Below, in pieces: positions 17,927-27,309 of a stretch of DNA of 64,000 nt. The DNA comes from Arachidicoccus sp050436765 (lineage in GTDB: Bacteria; Bacteroidota; Bacteroidia; Chitinophagales; Chitinophagaceae), in assembly GCF_050436765.1 (NCBI RefSeq), contig NZ_JBNQGD010000199.1, forward strand, positions 15,460-79,459, written 5' to 3'. The position numbers were made by a program, and so were the translations under genes. Below the pieces are notes generated by a model. That model was not told where the DNA came from. It did no database searches and was given only the letters and a program-made list of their open reading frames with translations. Each line of letters starts with the position of its first letter. Position 1 is the stretch's first letter.

Positions 17927-19123
17927 TTACAACTTCAATTTGGCCTTCATCTCCTCGGTCAACGCATTTTTATTGATCATAATGGCCACTGTCTTGTAGT
18001 TGATATAGGCTTTAGATGCATATAAAAACCCTTTGTAAATATTCTTAGTACCCCAAGAATTTTTTACGATATAATATTCTTTACCATTTTGATCTTTTGC
18101 TAAACCTACGATATGCATCAGATGATCATCGGTAGTCTGTTTGTCGTTGTAGGCCGCTTGTCGATTTTCTGGCGTAATATTCATTTCCGTTTTTGGTTCA
18201 TTAAACCAGTCTTTAATTTCCTCTTTCGTGGTGGTTTTAGCGGAGATGGTGTCTGCACCAGGCGGTACAATAGCTACGCTACTTAACCAATTGAAATAAG
18301 GTTCTGAACAATCGGTATCCCATTCTACGGTGTATCCGTTTTTTAATGCATCATCAATAATCTTAGTGAGGTCGTCTAGAGGGACATTGAAGTAATTTGA
18401 AACAAATTCCCAATTATCTGGCACCATCAACATTCCTTGTTGCCAATAAGGAGTATTAGTTTGGGACATTATTTCGATATAATTTTTGGGGTCCAATCCT
18501 ACATATTCATTTGCGAAAGTTTTGGGCGTATAGCTTTTACCTTCAAATGTGAAATGTGCCGGTACTTTTCCCAAATGCGCATCTAAAATTGCAGAGACAG
18601 TATCTCGCCAGTTAGTTGGAATATTATGCTGCGCCAGCCATTTATTCAATTGTGTTTTTACCAGTGCTAACATATCACCAAAGTCATTTTCAGTAGCACC
18701 TTTTATCAAGCCAGTATAGGTAGACTCGGGCATTGCGCCATATTTTGCATACATATTAATTACATCGTGCGCTTGGCCACCATCACCAAAATTTACGTTA
18801 CCGTCCATTCTCAGATAATTTTCCGCTTTATCCAAATATGCACATCGCGCCGAAAATATTTTCGAAAGATGTAGTGGCCGCTTGCCCGCTTTTATCATTT
18901 CACTTTCCAGAAACGAGTTGGTAGAATAACTCCAACAAGTTCCCGATCTGCCCTGGTTTTCTACAGGTGTGTAGGTGAGGTCTCTTATTTTAGTGAACGC
19001 AAAACCATTTGCATCTGCAGTCGATTGGTTTTTGTTTACCTTTTTAATTAAATCTGTTTGTGCTTGTGATATAGTTACTACAAAGACTACAATAAATACC
19101 GATAAAAATATTTTTTTCATCAT
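17927..19123 (-). CDS. Exported C1-family cysteine peptidase (bleomycin hydrolase/PepC-like)
   Basis: A 398-residue papain-fold peptidase. A signal peptide (KKIFLSVFIVVFVVTISQA) directs export, unlike the cytosolic PepC of Firmicutes. The catalytic Cys is in NQGRSGTCWSYST, the His in DDHLMHIVG and the Asn in VKNSWG, so the triad is complete. The length and the long insert between Cys and His fit the bleomycin hydrolase/aminopeptidase C group (C1B). I chose the ATG at 19123 (or 19120) over one at 19150, because the signal peptide begins there. Its promoter is at 19182-19189. Confidence 0.93.
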   Translation of the reverse strand: MMKKIFLSVFIVVFVVTISQAQTDLIKKVNKNQSTADANGFAFTKIRDLTYTPVENQGRSGTCWSYSTNSFLESEMIKAGKRPLHLSKIFSARCAYLDKAENYLRMDGNVNFGDGGQAHDVINMYAKYGAMPESTYTGLIKGATENDFGDMLALVKTQLNKWLAQHNIPTNWRDTVSAILDAHLGKVPAHFTFEGKSYTPKTFANEYVGLDPKNYIEIMSQTNTPYWQQGMLMVPDNWEFVSNYFNVPLDDLTKIIDDALKNGYTVEWDTDCSEPYFNWLSSVAIVPPGADTISAKTTTKEEIKDWFNEPKTEMNITPENRQAAYNDKQTTDDHLMHIVGLAKDQNGKEYYIVKNSWGTKNIYKGFLYASKAYINYKTVAIMINKNALTEEMKAKLKL

Positions 19124-19181
19124 TATCTTTTTTAAAAAAGTATTAGGCAATTCTCTTTCAGGAGTTTACATTGTATGGAGT

Positions 19182-19189
19182 CAAAGATA
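19182..19189 (-). promoter_or_regulatory. -7 promoter element TATCTTTG for the C1 peptidase
   Basis: TATCTTTG on the minus strand, 58 bp upstream of the ATG at 19123. Confidence 0.5.
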
Positions 19190-19562
19190 GGCAAGTTGTC
19201 GAATGTTTTAAACAGTATCTGCTAATTTCCGTTTATTTAATAACAATGATCTTCAGCGCCAAATCCGCGCAGTCAGGCTGAGCGTACGGCAATCTATTGT
19301 TTAAATGACCATTCAGTCATTATTTTATCAAATACTAGTTTTTTCATTAGCTCTGGTTTTGTCGCTATCATATCAAACGTTTCACATGAGCATAGAAAAG
19401 ATAAGCCCAAAGTTCGTTATTCCGCTATTGCAACTGTCAAAATTGCATAGCATACCTTATCAACACAGCTATTCAAACGAAGGGAGAAAAAATCAATTTT
19501 CCACAACGGCTTTATTTCCCCTTGAAATGTGGTAATTTGCCGCTTTATTTCGATATAATATT
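19190..19562. other. Intergenic region upstream of ftsK
   Basis: About 370 bp without a supportable gene. A 76-codon plus-strand frame at 19305-19535 lacks any recognisable feature. TAATTTGC at about 19531 resembles a -7 element but is one base short of TAnnTTTG. Confidence 0.4.
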
Positions 19563-22100
19563 ATGGCCAATAAATTGAAAACAAATAAGAGTGCTGTTCC
19601 TTCTCCCGATAAACTTACACCGGAGAAAGAAATAAAAGTTTCTGTCTCTGAGATCGTTAAGGACGAGCGTACCTATAAAATCACTGGTGCTATTTTGTTA
19701 TTGATAGGATTTTTCTTGTTTATTTCTTTCGCTTCTTATCTATTTACCTGGCAAGAAGACCAGGATAAAGTAATGAGTTTTGGGGCCAAAATCTTCAGCA
19801 CTTCGGATGTAAAAGTGGCGAACCTCTTTGGAGTATTGGGTGCTTATACGTCACACAACTTAATGTATAATGGTTTTGGCGTTGCCTCCTTTCTGCTTTG
19901 TACCACTTTTTTCGTCGCAGGGGTAAATTTTCTTTTTGGTAAAAAAGTTTTCTCCTTAAAAAGAAATATAAAATATGTGGTGGCTGGACTCCTAGTGTTG
20001 AGCACCACTTTTGCCTTCCTGAATATGGAATTATTGAATGCGGGATTTTCCTGGGGAGGCGCAGCAGGGGAGTTGATATGTGAATGGCTAATAAAATGGA
20101 TTGGTACCTTAGGCACCGTTTGCGCTATCTTATTAATCTTAGGCATTTATCTTATTTGGCGTTTCGACCCGATATTTTCTCTACATATTTTTAAAAAGAA
20201 AGAAAAGAAAATAGCGGAAATCTTACCGGAAATAGATGCGGTGAGGGAAGAGGAACAAGAAAATGAAGGCGCCCAACTATTTGTCGACAGTCAAATAGCT
20301 GCAGGGAATCAGTTGAAAAATAAAAAAGGCAAAAGTGTTTCTGTTATAATGCCCGACGCTGCAGAGGAAGATAGATTAGAGTTTTCTGTTGATGAAAAAG
20401 AGGAGAAGGAAGTGCCATCGCTCTATGAGGGGGTGGCAAAGGAAGATATTAAACCGTTGGAAGCAAAGGTCACAAAGCCTGTAGTTCCGAATGCGGAAAA
20501 TATGCCTTTGGAAATAAAGCCGGAAGTCGAAGATGTTCCTTCTGAGATTATTGTAAACCCCGAAGCACCACAGGCCAAAATGATGACGCAGGGCAACTAT
20601 GAACCCACTTTAGACCTAAGTAATTACAAATATCCTTCTATTGATCTGTTGGATATACACGGGATGGAAAAAAGTGTTCATGATCCCACAGAATTGGAGC
20701 AAAATAAAAATCAGATTATATCGACACTCAAAAACTACGATATACAAATTCAACGTATCTCCGCTACGGTAGGCCCGACAGTTACTTTATATGAAATCGT
20801 ACCTGCACCAGGGGTGCGTATTTCGCGTATTAAAAATTTAGAAGATGACATCGCATTAAGTCTGGCCGCACTGGGAATTCGTATCATTGCACCTATACCT
20901 GGTAAAGGAACAATCGGTATCGAAGTGCCTAATATGAATAAGACGATTGTGAGTATGCGTGGATTACTAGCTTCTGATAAATTTCAGAATAACAATTTCT
21001 CTTTACCGATTGCCATTGGCAAAAAAATCAATAACGAAAATTTTATTGTGGACTTGGCAAGCATGCCGCATTTGTTGATGGCTGGGGCTACGGGACAAGG
21101 TAAATCTGTGGGGGTAAACGCCCTTCTGGTTTCCTTGTTATACAAAAAACACCCTTCACAATTAAAGTTTGTATTGGTCGATCCAAAGAAGGTGGAATTG
21201 AGTTTGTATCGTACTATCGAGCATCATTTTTTAGCAAAACTACCGGGTGAAGAGGAAGCTATTATCACCGATACCAAAAAAGTGGTGACGACTTTAAACG
21301 CTTTGTGCATCGAGATGGATAACCGTTATGATTTGCTCAAAGAAGCCGGATGCCGCAATATAAAAGAGTATAACGAAAAGTTTGTGAAACGCAGACTTAA
21401 TCCACAGAAAGGCCATCAGTTTTTGCCTTTCATCGTTTTAGTGATTGACGAATTTGCTGATTTAATTATGACGGCCGGTAAAGAAATAGAAATGCCTATC
21501 GCTCGTTTAGCTCAACTGGCAAGGGCGGTAGGTATCCATCTGATTATTGCAACCCAGAGACCTTCGGTGAATATTATTACCGGAACTATTAAGGCAAACT
21601 TCCCGGCGCGTATTGCATTTAAGGTTTCTTCGAAAATAGATAGCCGTACTATTCTAGACGCGGGTGGCGCGGAACAATTAATTGGAAAGGGCGATATGCT
21701 CATAAGTTACAATGGTGAAATTACCCGTTTACAGTGTGCTTTCGTCGATACACCTGAAGTCGATAAAGTCTGCGATTTTATCGGTGAACAACAAGGCTAC
21801 CCGGAAGCGTTTTTATTACCGGAATATGTGGACGAAAAAGAACTTGCTAGCGGCGGCGGCAATGACTTGACTGACCGTGATCCGCTGTTTGAAGATGCTG
21901 CAAAATTGATCGTTCAAAACCAAGTAGGCTCCACTTCCTTAATTCAAAGAAGAATGAAGCTTGGCTATAACCGTGCCGGCCGATTGATGGATCAATTAGA
22001 AATGGCGGGCATCGTAGGTTCTAATCAGGGCAGCAAAGCCAGAGATGTCCTCATAAAAACCGATGCTGATCTTCAATATTTGTTGGATAATATGCCCTAG
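19563..22100 (+). CDS. ftsK: DNA translocase FtsK
   Basis: An 845-residue septal DNA pump that clears and segregates the chromosome terminus at division. Four membrane helices are visible (about 41-61, 102-125, 138-157 and 175-200), followed by an acidic, low-complexity linker (about 210-345). The alpha/beta motor has Walker A GATGQGKS at 508-515 and Walker B VIDEFADL. The C-terminal gamma winged helix (about 775-840, SLIQRRMKLGYNRAGRLMDQ) recognises polar sequences. The linker is short compared with E. coli. The ATG start and full domain set make this an intact gene. Confidence 0.96.
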   Translation: MANKLKTNKSAVPSPDKLTPEKEIKVSVSEIVKDERTYKITGAILLLIGFFLFISFASYLFTWQEDQDKVMSFGAKIFSTSDVKVANLFGVLGAYTSHNLMYNGFGVASFLLCTTFFVAGVNFLFGKKVFSLKRNIKYVVAGLLVLSTTFAFLNMELLNAGFSWGGAAGELICEWLIKWIGTLGTVCAILLILGIYLIWRFDPIFSLHIFKKKEKKIAEILPEIDAVREEEQENEGAQLFVDSQIAAGNQLKNKKGKSVSVIMPDAAEEDRLEFSVDEKEEKEVPSLYEGVAKEDIKPLEAKVTKPVVPNAENMPLEIKPEVEDVPSEIIVNPEAPQAKMMTQGNYEPTLDLSNYKYPSIDLLDIHGMEKSVHDPTELEQNKNQIISTLKNYDIQIQRISATVGPTVTLYEIVPAPGVRISRIKNLEDDIALSLAALGIRIIAPIPGKGTIGIEVPNMNKTIVSMRGLLASDKFQNNNFSLPIAIGKKINNENFIVDLASMPHLLMAGATGQGKSVGVNALLVSLLYKKHPSQLKFVLVDPKKVELSLYRTIEHHFLAKLPGEEEAIITDTKKVVTTLNALCIEMDNRYDLLKEAGCRNIKEYNEKFVKRRLNPQKGHQFLPFIVLVIDEFADLIMTAGKEIEMPIARLAQLARAVGIHLIIATQRPSVNIITGTIKANFPARIAFKVSSKIDSRTILDAGGAEQLIGKGDMLISYNGEITRLQCAFVDTPEVDKVCDFIGEQQGYPEAFLLPEYVDEKELASGGGNDLTDRDPLFEDAAKLIVQNQVGSTSLIQRRMKLGYNRAGRLMDQLEMAGIVGSNQGSKARDVLIKTDADLQYLLDNMP

Positions 22101-22395
22101 TATGTGAATAATGCAATATTGCCTTCACTAGGCGGAAAAGTCGAAAACATTTATTAAGTCAATTGAAAAATATAAACAAGTAATTTGCAACCTGATTAAG
22201 TAAAAAATGAATAGTCGATTTTGTTACGAAATCTATTTTAATAACTTATATTTTCGTCATGGAGATTATTCACAGTCTTTGCTAAATGGTAAAACAAGCA
22301 CATATCTTAGGCTTATTGGTCTTCTGTACTAAAGGATACTCTTGTATAAATGAAAATAAATATATTTGGTATAGAATTCGTTTGTGAATTGTGCT

Positions 22396-22438
22396 AAAAC
22401 TAAAGATTTTTAGGTTTTACGGCTCATTATATAAATTT
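22396..22438 (+). repeat. 43-nt intergenic repeat, copy A (upstream of panB)
   Basis: A 43-nt block opening AAAACTAAAGATTTTTAGGT, which contains the inverted repeat CTAAA-GATT-TTTAG, followed by CGGCTCA and TATATAAATTT. The same block, without gaps and identical at 39 of 43 positions, occurs at 48242-48284 in the same orientation. Copy A ends 100 bp before panB. The rest of the 438-bp ftsK-panB gap (22101-22538) holds no gene I can recognise. Confidence 0.8.
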
Positions 22439-22538
22439 ACGGTAACATTCGTCTTGATGATCAAAAAAGATAGTTCAATTTCATACGGAATAGTTAGTTA
22501 AAAATCATTTTATTTTTATCACTTCTCACTTAAAAGAA

Positions 22539-23357
22539 ATGTCCGCAGCAACAAAAGAAATAAAGCGTATCACTACACATACCTTACAAAAAATGAAGGC
22601 ATCAGGGGAAAAAATCTCTATGCTCACAGCATATGATTTTTCTTTTGCCAGACTTTTCGATGAGGCTGGATTAGATATCATTCTAGTTGGCGACAGCGCC
22701 AGCAACGTGATGGCTGGTCACGAGACCACCCTGCCTATTACCTTAGATCAAATGATTTATCATGCACAATCAGTGGTACGCGGTGTTTCTCGAGCCCTGG
22801 TTGTAGCTGATTTACCTTTTGGTGCTTATCAGTCAAATCAAGATATTGCATTGGCGTCTGCCATTCGTATGATGAAGGAAGCTGGGACACATGCTTTGAA
22901 ATTGGAAGGAGGCATAGAAATTTGTGATAGTGTACGCAAGATTGTGTCAGCAGGTATCCCTGTAATGGGGCACTTAGGCTTAACACCGCAAAGCATCTAT
23001 AAGTTCGGTACTTACACTGTTCGTGCCAAAGCAGACGCAGAAGCAGATAAATTAAAGTCTGATGCTTTGGCGTTACAAAATGCAGGCGCTTTTGGTATTG
23101 TGCTGGAAAAAATTCCGGCAAACCTGGCCAAAGAGGTTTCAGCGACTTTGTCTATTCCCACAATAGGTATTGGTGCTGGTAATGGTTGCGATGGACAGGT
23201 ATTAGTTATGCACGATATGTTGGGCATCAACAATGAATTTAACCCGCGCTTTGTACGCAAATATTTAAATCTTCATCAGATGATTTCCAACGCGGCAAAA
23301 CAATATATTGGAGATGTAAAATCCGGCTCTTTCCCAAACGTGGAAGAATCGTATTAA
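22539..23357 (+). CDS. panB: 3-Methyl-2-oxobutanoate hydroxymethyltransferase
   Basis: A 272-residue TIM-barrel enzyme making ketopantoate from 2-oxoisovalerate and methylene-THF, the first step of pantothenate synthesis. Hallmarks are MLTAYDFSFARLFDEAG, the metal-binding LVGDSASNVMAGHETT, the GHLGLTPQS loop, and IGIGAGNGCDGQVLV near the C-terminus. The length is normal. It is followed after 21 bp by a LytS-type kinase and then by a LytTR regulator and a DUF2520 dehydrogenase, all on the same strand with gaps of 10-21 bp, which suggests one transcript. panC and panD are not in the window. Confidence 0.96.
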   Translation: MSAATKEIKRITTHTLQKMKASGEKISMLTAYDFSFARLFDEAGLDIILVGDSASNVMAGHETTLPITLDQMIYHAQSVVRGVSRALVVADLPFGAYQSNQDIALASAIRMMKEAGTHALKLEGGIEICDSVRKIVSAGIPVMGHLGLTPQSIYKFGTYTVRAKADAEADKLKSDALALQNAGAFGIVLEKIPANLAKEVSATLSIPTIGIGAGNGCDGQVLVMHDMLGINNEFNPRFVRKYLNLHQMISNAAKQYIGDVKSGSFPNVEESY

Positions 23358-23378
23358 AAAACGCTCAAGCGCTATATT

Positions 23379-24437
23379 ATGGAAGATAAAAGAAGTTGGA
23401 TATCACAATTGGTCTTCACGCTCGTTTTCTGGGCATGTTTTCTGATGCTGCCCTTTATATTTTTTCCCCATAACCCGTCCAAGCATGAGTTGGAAAGCGG
23501 TCGGTTTATCGCCTTATATATTTTTAGTAACCTTTTTTTAGTAGGATTTTATTATTTTAATTCAGGCGTTCTTATTCCTAAACTTTTAGCTAAGCGTAAG
23601 CCCGGGCTCTATTTTTTATCTATTCTCTTTTTCTTCCTAATTTATCTGACTGTTTTTTATTGGATATGGATTTACTCCCCAGAAACCATTAAATTTTTTA
23701 CAGAGCATCCGCATATGTTCAAACGCAGAAATTGGCTATTCAACTTTTTCTCTTTGGGACCTATCATGATGTTCTTATTAGCTTTTACTTTTAGTAGTGT
23801 TTCCAAAATTGTGGCAAGGTGGTTCTATGCTGAGAAGCTTAAAGAAGAAGTATCTAAACAACAATTAGAAACGGAGCTTTCTTTGTTGCGCTCGCAAGTA
23901 AATCCCCATTTTCTTTTCAATACACTCAATAGTATTTATTCCCTTACATTAACCAATAATGAAAAGGCACCGGATGCAGTGATGAAACTCTCACGCATTA
24001 TGCGTTATACTTTAGAAGAAGCTCAAAGCGAATTTGTTCCCCTGGAAGATGAATTGGCGTTTATCAATAGCTATTTAGAATTGCAGAAGATTCGTGTAAC
24101 CGACAAAGTACAGGTTATATATGAAGTGAAAGGCAATGATGGTGATACCAAAATACCTCCTTTACTATTAATACCTTTTATTGAAAATGCTTTTAAATAT
24201 GGGGTAAGTGCCAGAAATAAAACTTCGATAAAAGTTATCATTGTGGTAGAAAATAAACAATTATTTTTTAATTGTGAGAATGATATTATCCCTAACATCT
24301 CTATGCAGCCCGGAACCGGACTGGGGATAGCCAACGTAAGACGTCGGCTGGAATTATTATACAAAAAGAATTATACTTTAAATATTTCAACTGAAGAAGA
24401 TAAATATAAAGTAGTACTTCGTTTAGAAATAGGTTAA
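23379..24437 (+). CDS. LytS-type sensor histidine kinase
   Basis: A 352-residue membrane kinase of the His_kinase (PF06580) class. Four membrane helices fill the first ~145 residues (about 12-30, 44-64, 76-97 and 122-142), with no large sensor domain. A coiled segment then leads to the phospho-His motif LRSQVNPHFLFNTLNS, and an ATPase domain ends with GTGLGIANVRRRL. It pairs with the LytTR regulator encoded 10 bp downstream. The signal is unknown; short sensor parts like this usually sense within the membrane. Confidence 0.94.
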   Translation: MEDKRSWISQLVFTLVFWACFLMLPFIFFPHNPSKHELESGRFIALYIFSNLFLVGFYYFNSGVLIPKLLAKRKPGLYFLSILFFFLIYLTVFYWIWIYSPETIKFFTEHPHMFKRRNWLFNFFSLGPIMMFLLAFTFSSVSKIVARWFYAEKLKEEVSKQQLETELSLLRSQVNPHFLFNTLNSIYSLTLTNNEKAPDAVMKLSRIMRYTLEEAQSEFVPLEDELAFINSYLELQKIRVTDKVQVIYEVKGNDGDTKIPPLLLIPFIENAFKYGVSARNKTSIKVIIVVENKQLFFNCENDIIPNISMQPGTGLGIANVRRRLELLYKKNYTLNISTEEDKYKVVLRLEIG

Positions 24438-24447
24438 AAATAGCAGC

Positions 24448-25149
24448 ATGCAAGCAATCGCCATCGACGACGAACCTCTAGCTTTGAAAGTAATACAACA
24501 ATATGCACAACATATCGATTGGCTGCAGATCGATGCTGTGTTTACTGATGCATTGGAGGCAAAGGAGTATTTAAAAGAAAATCCTGTTGATTTGATTTTT
24601 CTGGATATACAAATGCCGGAAATAAACGGGATGCAGTATTTTAAGAATTTAGAAGTAAAACCGGAAGTGGTTTTTACGACCGCATATAGTCAATATGCTG
24701 CTGAAGGGTTTAATCTGAATGCAGTAGATTACCTGGTTAAACCTTTTGAATATGAACGTTTTTTGCAGGCAGCGGAAAAGGCCAAAGAGCTCATTGGCTT
24801 TCGACAAAACAAGGAAGCGGAAGAAGGTTTTTTATTAGTGAAATATAATTACCAGTGGCAGAAAATCGCTTATAAAAATATTGATTTTATTGAGGCCCTA
24901 GACGATTATATAAAAATAAACGTATCGCCCAGACCGTTCCTCATTCACATGAGTATGAAAGTGGTCTCGGAAAAATTACCTGCGGAAAAATTTATTCGAG
25001 TTCACCGTTCTTATATTGTTGCACTGGAGAAAGTAATCAGTTGGAATAAAAATACAATTACGGTTAATGATAAGATAATTCCCATTTCTTATACGTATCA
25101 GAAGCAGGTGCAGGAAGTATTGAAGGGCTTGATGGATGAAAGTCTTTAG
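24448..25149 (+). CDS. LytTR-family response regulator
   Basis: A 233-residue regulator. The receiver domain (about 1-120) has the acidic pocket DDE at 7-9, phosphoacceptor Asp53 in FLDIQMP, and the conserved Lys in VDYLVKPF. A LytTR DNA-binding domain follows (about 135-230, with FIRVHRSYIVAL). It is the cognate partner of the kinase just upstream. It may also regulate its own panB-led operon, but no repeat typical of a LytTR site stands out in the upstream region. Confidence 0.94.
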   Translation: MQAIAIDDEPLALKVIQQYAQHIDWLQIDAVFTDALEAKEYLKENPVDLIFLDIQMPEINGMQYFKNLEVKPEVVFTTAYSQYAAEGFNLNAVDYLVKPFEYERFLQAAEKAKELIGFRQNKEAEEGFLLVKYNYQWQKIAYKNIDFIEALDDYIKINVSPRPFLIHMSMKVVSEKLPAEKFIRVHRSYIVALEKVISWNKNTITVNDKIIPISYTYQKQVQEVLKGLMDESL

Positions 25150-25167
25150 TAAAAAGTTATTGAAAGA

Positions 25168-25935
25168 ATGAAAATTGTAATCATCGGTACGGGGAATGTG
25201 GCCACTATTTTAGGAAAAAAAATGGCCGGTGCTCATCATACTATTTTGCAGGTCATGGGCCGTAGCGAACGCGCTGCTGCAGTGTTAGCATCAGCATTAA
25301 AATGTACCTACTCGCTGGAGCTGACAGCAATGGAACAAGAGGCAGATATTTATTTCATTTGTGTACAGGATAAGGAAATAAATGCTGTAGTAGCTCAAAT
25401 GAAGGTGCCGGAAAACGCCATGGTGGTTCATACTGCAGGCGGTATTTCTATACAGGTATTGGCCGGAATGTTTAGGAACTATGGTATAGTTTATCCATTG
25501 CAAAGCTTGCGCAAAGAAGTGACTGTATTGCCCGTCATTCCTTTTTTTGTGGATGCCAATAATGAACATAATTGTGTTATTTTATCTGAATTTGCAAAAA
25601 CAATGTCGGCGCAAGTTCATCGGGCTAATGACATACAACGAATGAAGTTACATTTGGCAGCTGTCTTTACCAGTAATTTTACCAATTATCTCTACTCTTT
25701 GGCCAATGATTATTGTACAGCATCGCAAATTAATTTTTCTTTTTTACAACCCCTAATAGTAGAGACTGCTAGTAGACTGCAACAGTTTGCCCCTAGCGAG
25801 ATACAAACGGGACCCGCGGTTCGTGGCGATACACTTACATTAGAAAAGCATTTAGCTATGTTAAATGATTTTGAAGAGGCTCAGGAAGTATATCGTTTCC
25901 TGTCAAAAAAGATACAGATGCATTTCAAGGACTAA
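25168..25935 (+). CDS. Rossmann-fold DUF2520 dehydrogenase, candidate ketopantoate reductase
   Basis: A 255-residue NAD(P)-binding protein. An N-terminal Rossmann domain (IVIIGTGNVATILG at 3-16) is followed by a helical DUF2520 domain (about 125-250, with LHLAAVFTSNFTNYLY and QTGPAVRGD). The PanG class of ketopantoate reductases has, as far as I recall, this same architecture. Sitting 18 bp behind the LytTR gene in a panB-led operon, it could supply the second pantoate step. This assignment rests on context; the family call is firmer. It begins 18 bp after the regulator gene. Confidence 0.8.
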   Translation: MKIVIIGTGNVATILGKKMAGAHHTILQVMGRSERAAAVLASALKCTYSLELTAMEQEADIYFICVQDKEINAVVAQMKVPENAMVVHTAGGISIQVLAGMFRNYGIVYPLQSLRKEVTVLPVIPFFVDANNEHNCVILSEFAKTMSAQVHRANDIQRMKLHLAAVFTSNFTNYLYSLANDYCTASQINFSFLQPLIVETASRLQQFAPSEIQTGPAVRGDTLTLEKHLAMLNDFEEAQEVYRFLSKKIQMHFKD

Positions 25936-26016
25936 TTGTTAGTTGGAGCGAAAGGCTCTATAAATTGCTTTAATTTCTCACGCAAAAAGATTATATTTAC
26001 TTCTTAAGCTCATTTT

Positions 26017-26628
26017 ATGAAAAAGGGATTATTATTGCTATTGGCTATTGTTGTATGCTTTGGCATCTATATTATATATTCTAAAGAAACAGACGTTAAA
26101 AAAAGTATTACGGCTGAAACGCCACTTAAAATAAGTGAAAACAACAGTACCTTCAATAATGCGACTGCAGCTGTTCTAAGCAGTTACTTTAATCTACGAG
26201 ATGCCTTTGTCAATTGGAGTGCTGACTCTACAATTCAAAAACTTAATGATTCTCTAATCTTTCATACCCATCAGATTCCCTTTGGTGCATTAAAAGCAGA
26301 TACACTTTTAATCAATACAGCAAAAAACTTTGCTAGCTCTATATTGGCCGAAAGCGAAGGTTTAAAAGGGGACTCCGCTATTGGTGAACAACGCCGCGAT
26401 TTTTATAATATCTCTGAAAATTTGTATAATTTCTTAAGAACTGTCCATTATGACCAGGCCACCATATATCATATGCATTGTCCCATGGCCTTTGACGAGG
26501 AAGAAGCGTATTGGCTAAGTACTGATACTACTATTGTCAATCCTTATTTTGGGAACAAGGACCCTAAATTTAAAACCAAAATGCTGCATTGTGGTGATAT
26601 TGAGGACTCGATCAATTTTAGGAAATGA
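26017..26628 (+). CDS. DUF3347 domain protein (putative metal-handling periplasmic protein)
   Basis: A 203-residue protein with an N-terminal membrane anchor or signal (LLLLLAIVVCFGIYIIY) and a DUF3347 domain over about 50-200. The family signature is seen as YHMHCPMAF and, near the C-terminus, NPYFGN and LHCGDIEDSI. DUF3347 occurs beside or fused to CusB-like adaptors and copper-related genes in Bacteroidota, where its His/Cys motif may bind metal. Here it stands alone, 25 kb from the RND operon. It converges on the Bat genes. Confidence 0.75.
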   Translation: MKKGLLLLLAIVVCFGIYIIYSKETDVKKSITAETPLKISENNSTFNNATAAVLSSYFNLRDAFVNWSADSTIQKLNDSLIFHTHQIPFGALKADTLLINTAKNFASSILAESEGLKGDSAIGEQRRDFYNISENLYNFLRTVHYDQATIYHMHCPMAFDEEEAYWLSTDTTIVNPYFGNKDPKFKTKMLHCGDIEDSINFRK

Positions 26629-26649
26629 CGGAGCTCCTTCTACATTGAA

Positions 26650-27309
26650 TTACCAATCTTTGCCATTATTGGTAACCTGACCTCCGGCTTTTTGTTGTAA
26701 CTTCTTCTGTGTTTCTTTTTCTTGATCTCTTAAAGCCTGAAGCAATTTCTCTGCCTGCTCTTTATTCATCTTTTCTTGTTGTTGTTGCTGCTGCTTTTCT
26801 TGCTGATTTTTTTTCTTAGGGGGTGGGGGAGGTTGGTTCTTGTTTTTATCCTTATTATCTTTCGGTTGTTGCTTCTGTTGTTGTTTTTTTAATTCATTTA
26901 AGGCCTTCTGCAGATTTTCTCTTGCATCTTGATCCTCAGGTGTTACGCGCAAAGTGTTTTCAAAAGACTTCACCGCATCTTCATATTTTTTACTTCTTGC
27001 AAAGGTTACTCCTTTATCATAATTCAACTCTGCTTTTAATTGATCGCTCTTGCTATTTTTGATAGCTTCATCAAAATTGGCCAGCGACTTATCTGTCTGC
27101 GCCAATTTACTTTGAGCAATTGCCAGATTGATACGTGCGGTCGTGTTACCTGGCGCAATTTTTAACCCTTTTTGATATTCCGATATGGCCGTTTTATAGT
27201 CACCTTTTTCAAAAGCCTTATTACCATAATACACCTCTTTATTGCCCTTCTGTGCCAGAGCAGAAAGACTGTAAAATAAACAGACGGCTAGTATATAAAA
27301 ATTTTTCAA
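26650..27309 (-). CDS. BatC-like TPR protein
   Basis: A 219-residue protein with a signal peptide (ILAVCLFYSLSALA) and about three TPR repeats across 25-145. A highly polar Gln/Lys/Pro-rich tail (about 140-205) with a run of prolines and poly-Gln follows. This layout matches BatC of the Bacteroides aerotolerance operon. The start codon is TTG at 27309, overlapping the stop of the VWA gene as TTGA, so translation is probably coupled. No batD or batE follows; the next gene is convergent. Confidence 0.82.
   Translation of the reverse strand: MKNFYILAVCLFYSLSALAQKGNKEVYYGNKAFEKGDYKTAISEYQKGLKIAPGNTTARINLAIAQSKLAQTDKSLANFDEAIKNSKSDQLKAELNYDKGVTFARSKKYEDAVKSFENTLRVTPEDQDARENLQKALNELKKQQQKQQPKDNKDKNKNQPPPPPKKKNQQEKQQQQQQEKMNKEQAEKLLQALRDQEKETQKKLQQKAGGQVTNNGKDW

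Noticed and set aside
19305..19535. 76-codon plus-strand ORF before ftsK
   Set aside because: No recognisable domain, composition like intergenic DNA, and no promoter placed for it.
22396..22438. Repeat copies as ends of an insertion sequence
   Set aside because: Copies are 26 kb apart, in direct orientation, each beside unrelated genes; no transposase and no target duplications are seen.
26650..27309. Poly-Gln/Pro tail of BatC as a tandem DNA repeat or CRISPR-like array
   Set aside because: It is low-complexity protein code typical of BatC; no regular spacer-repeat structure.
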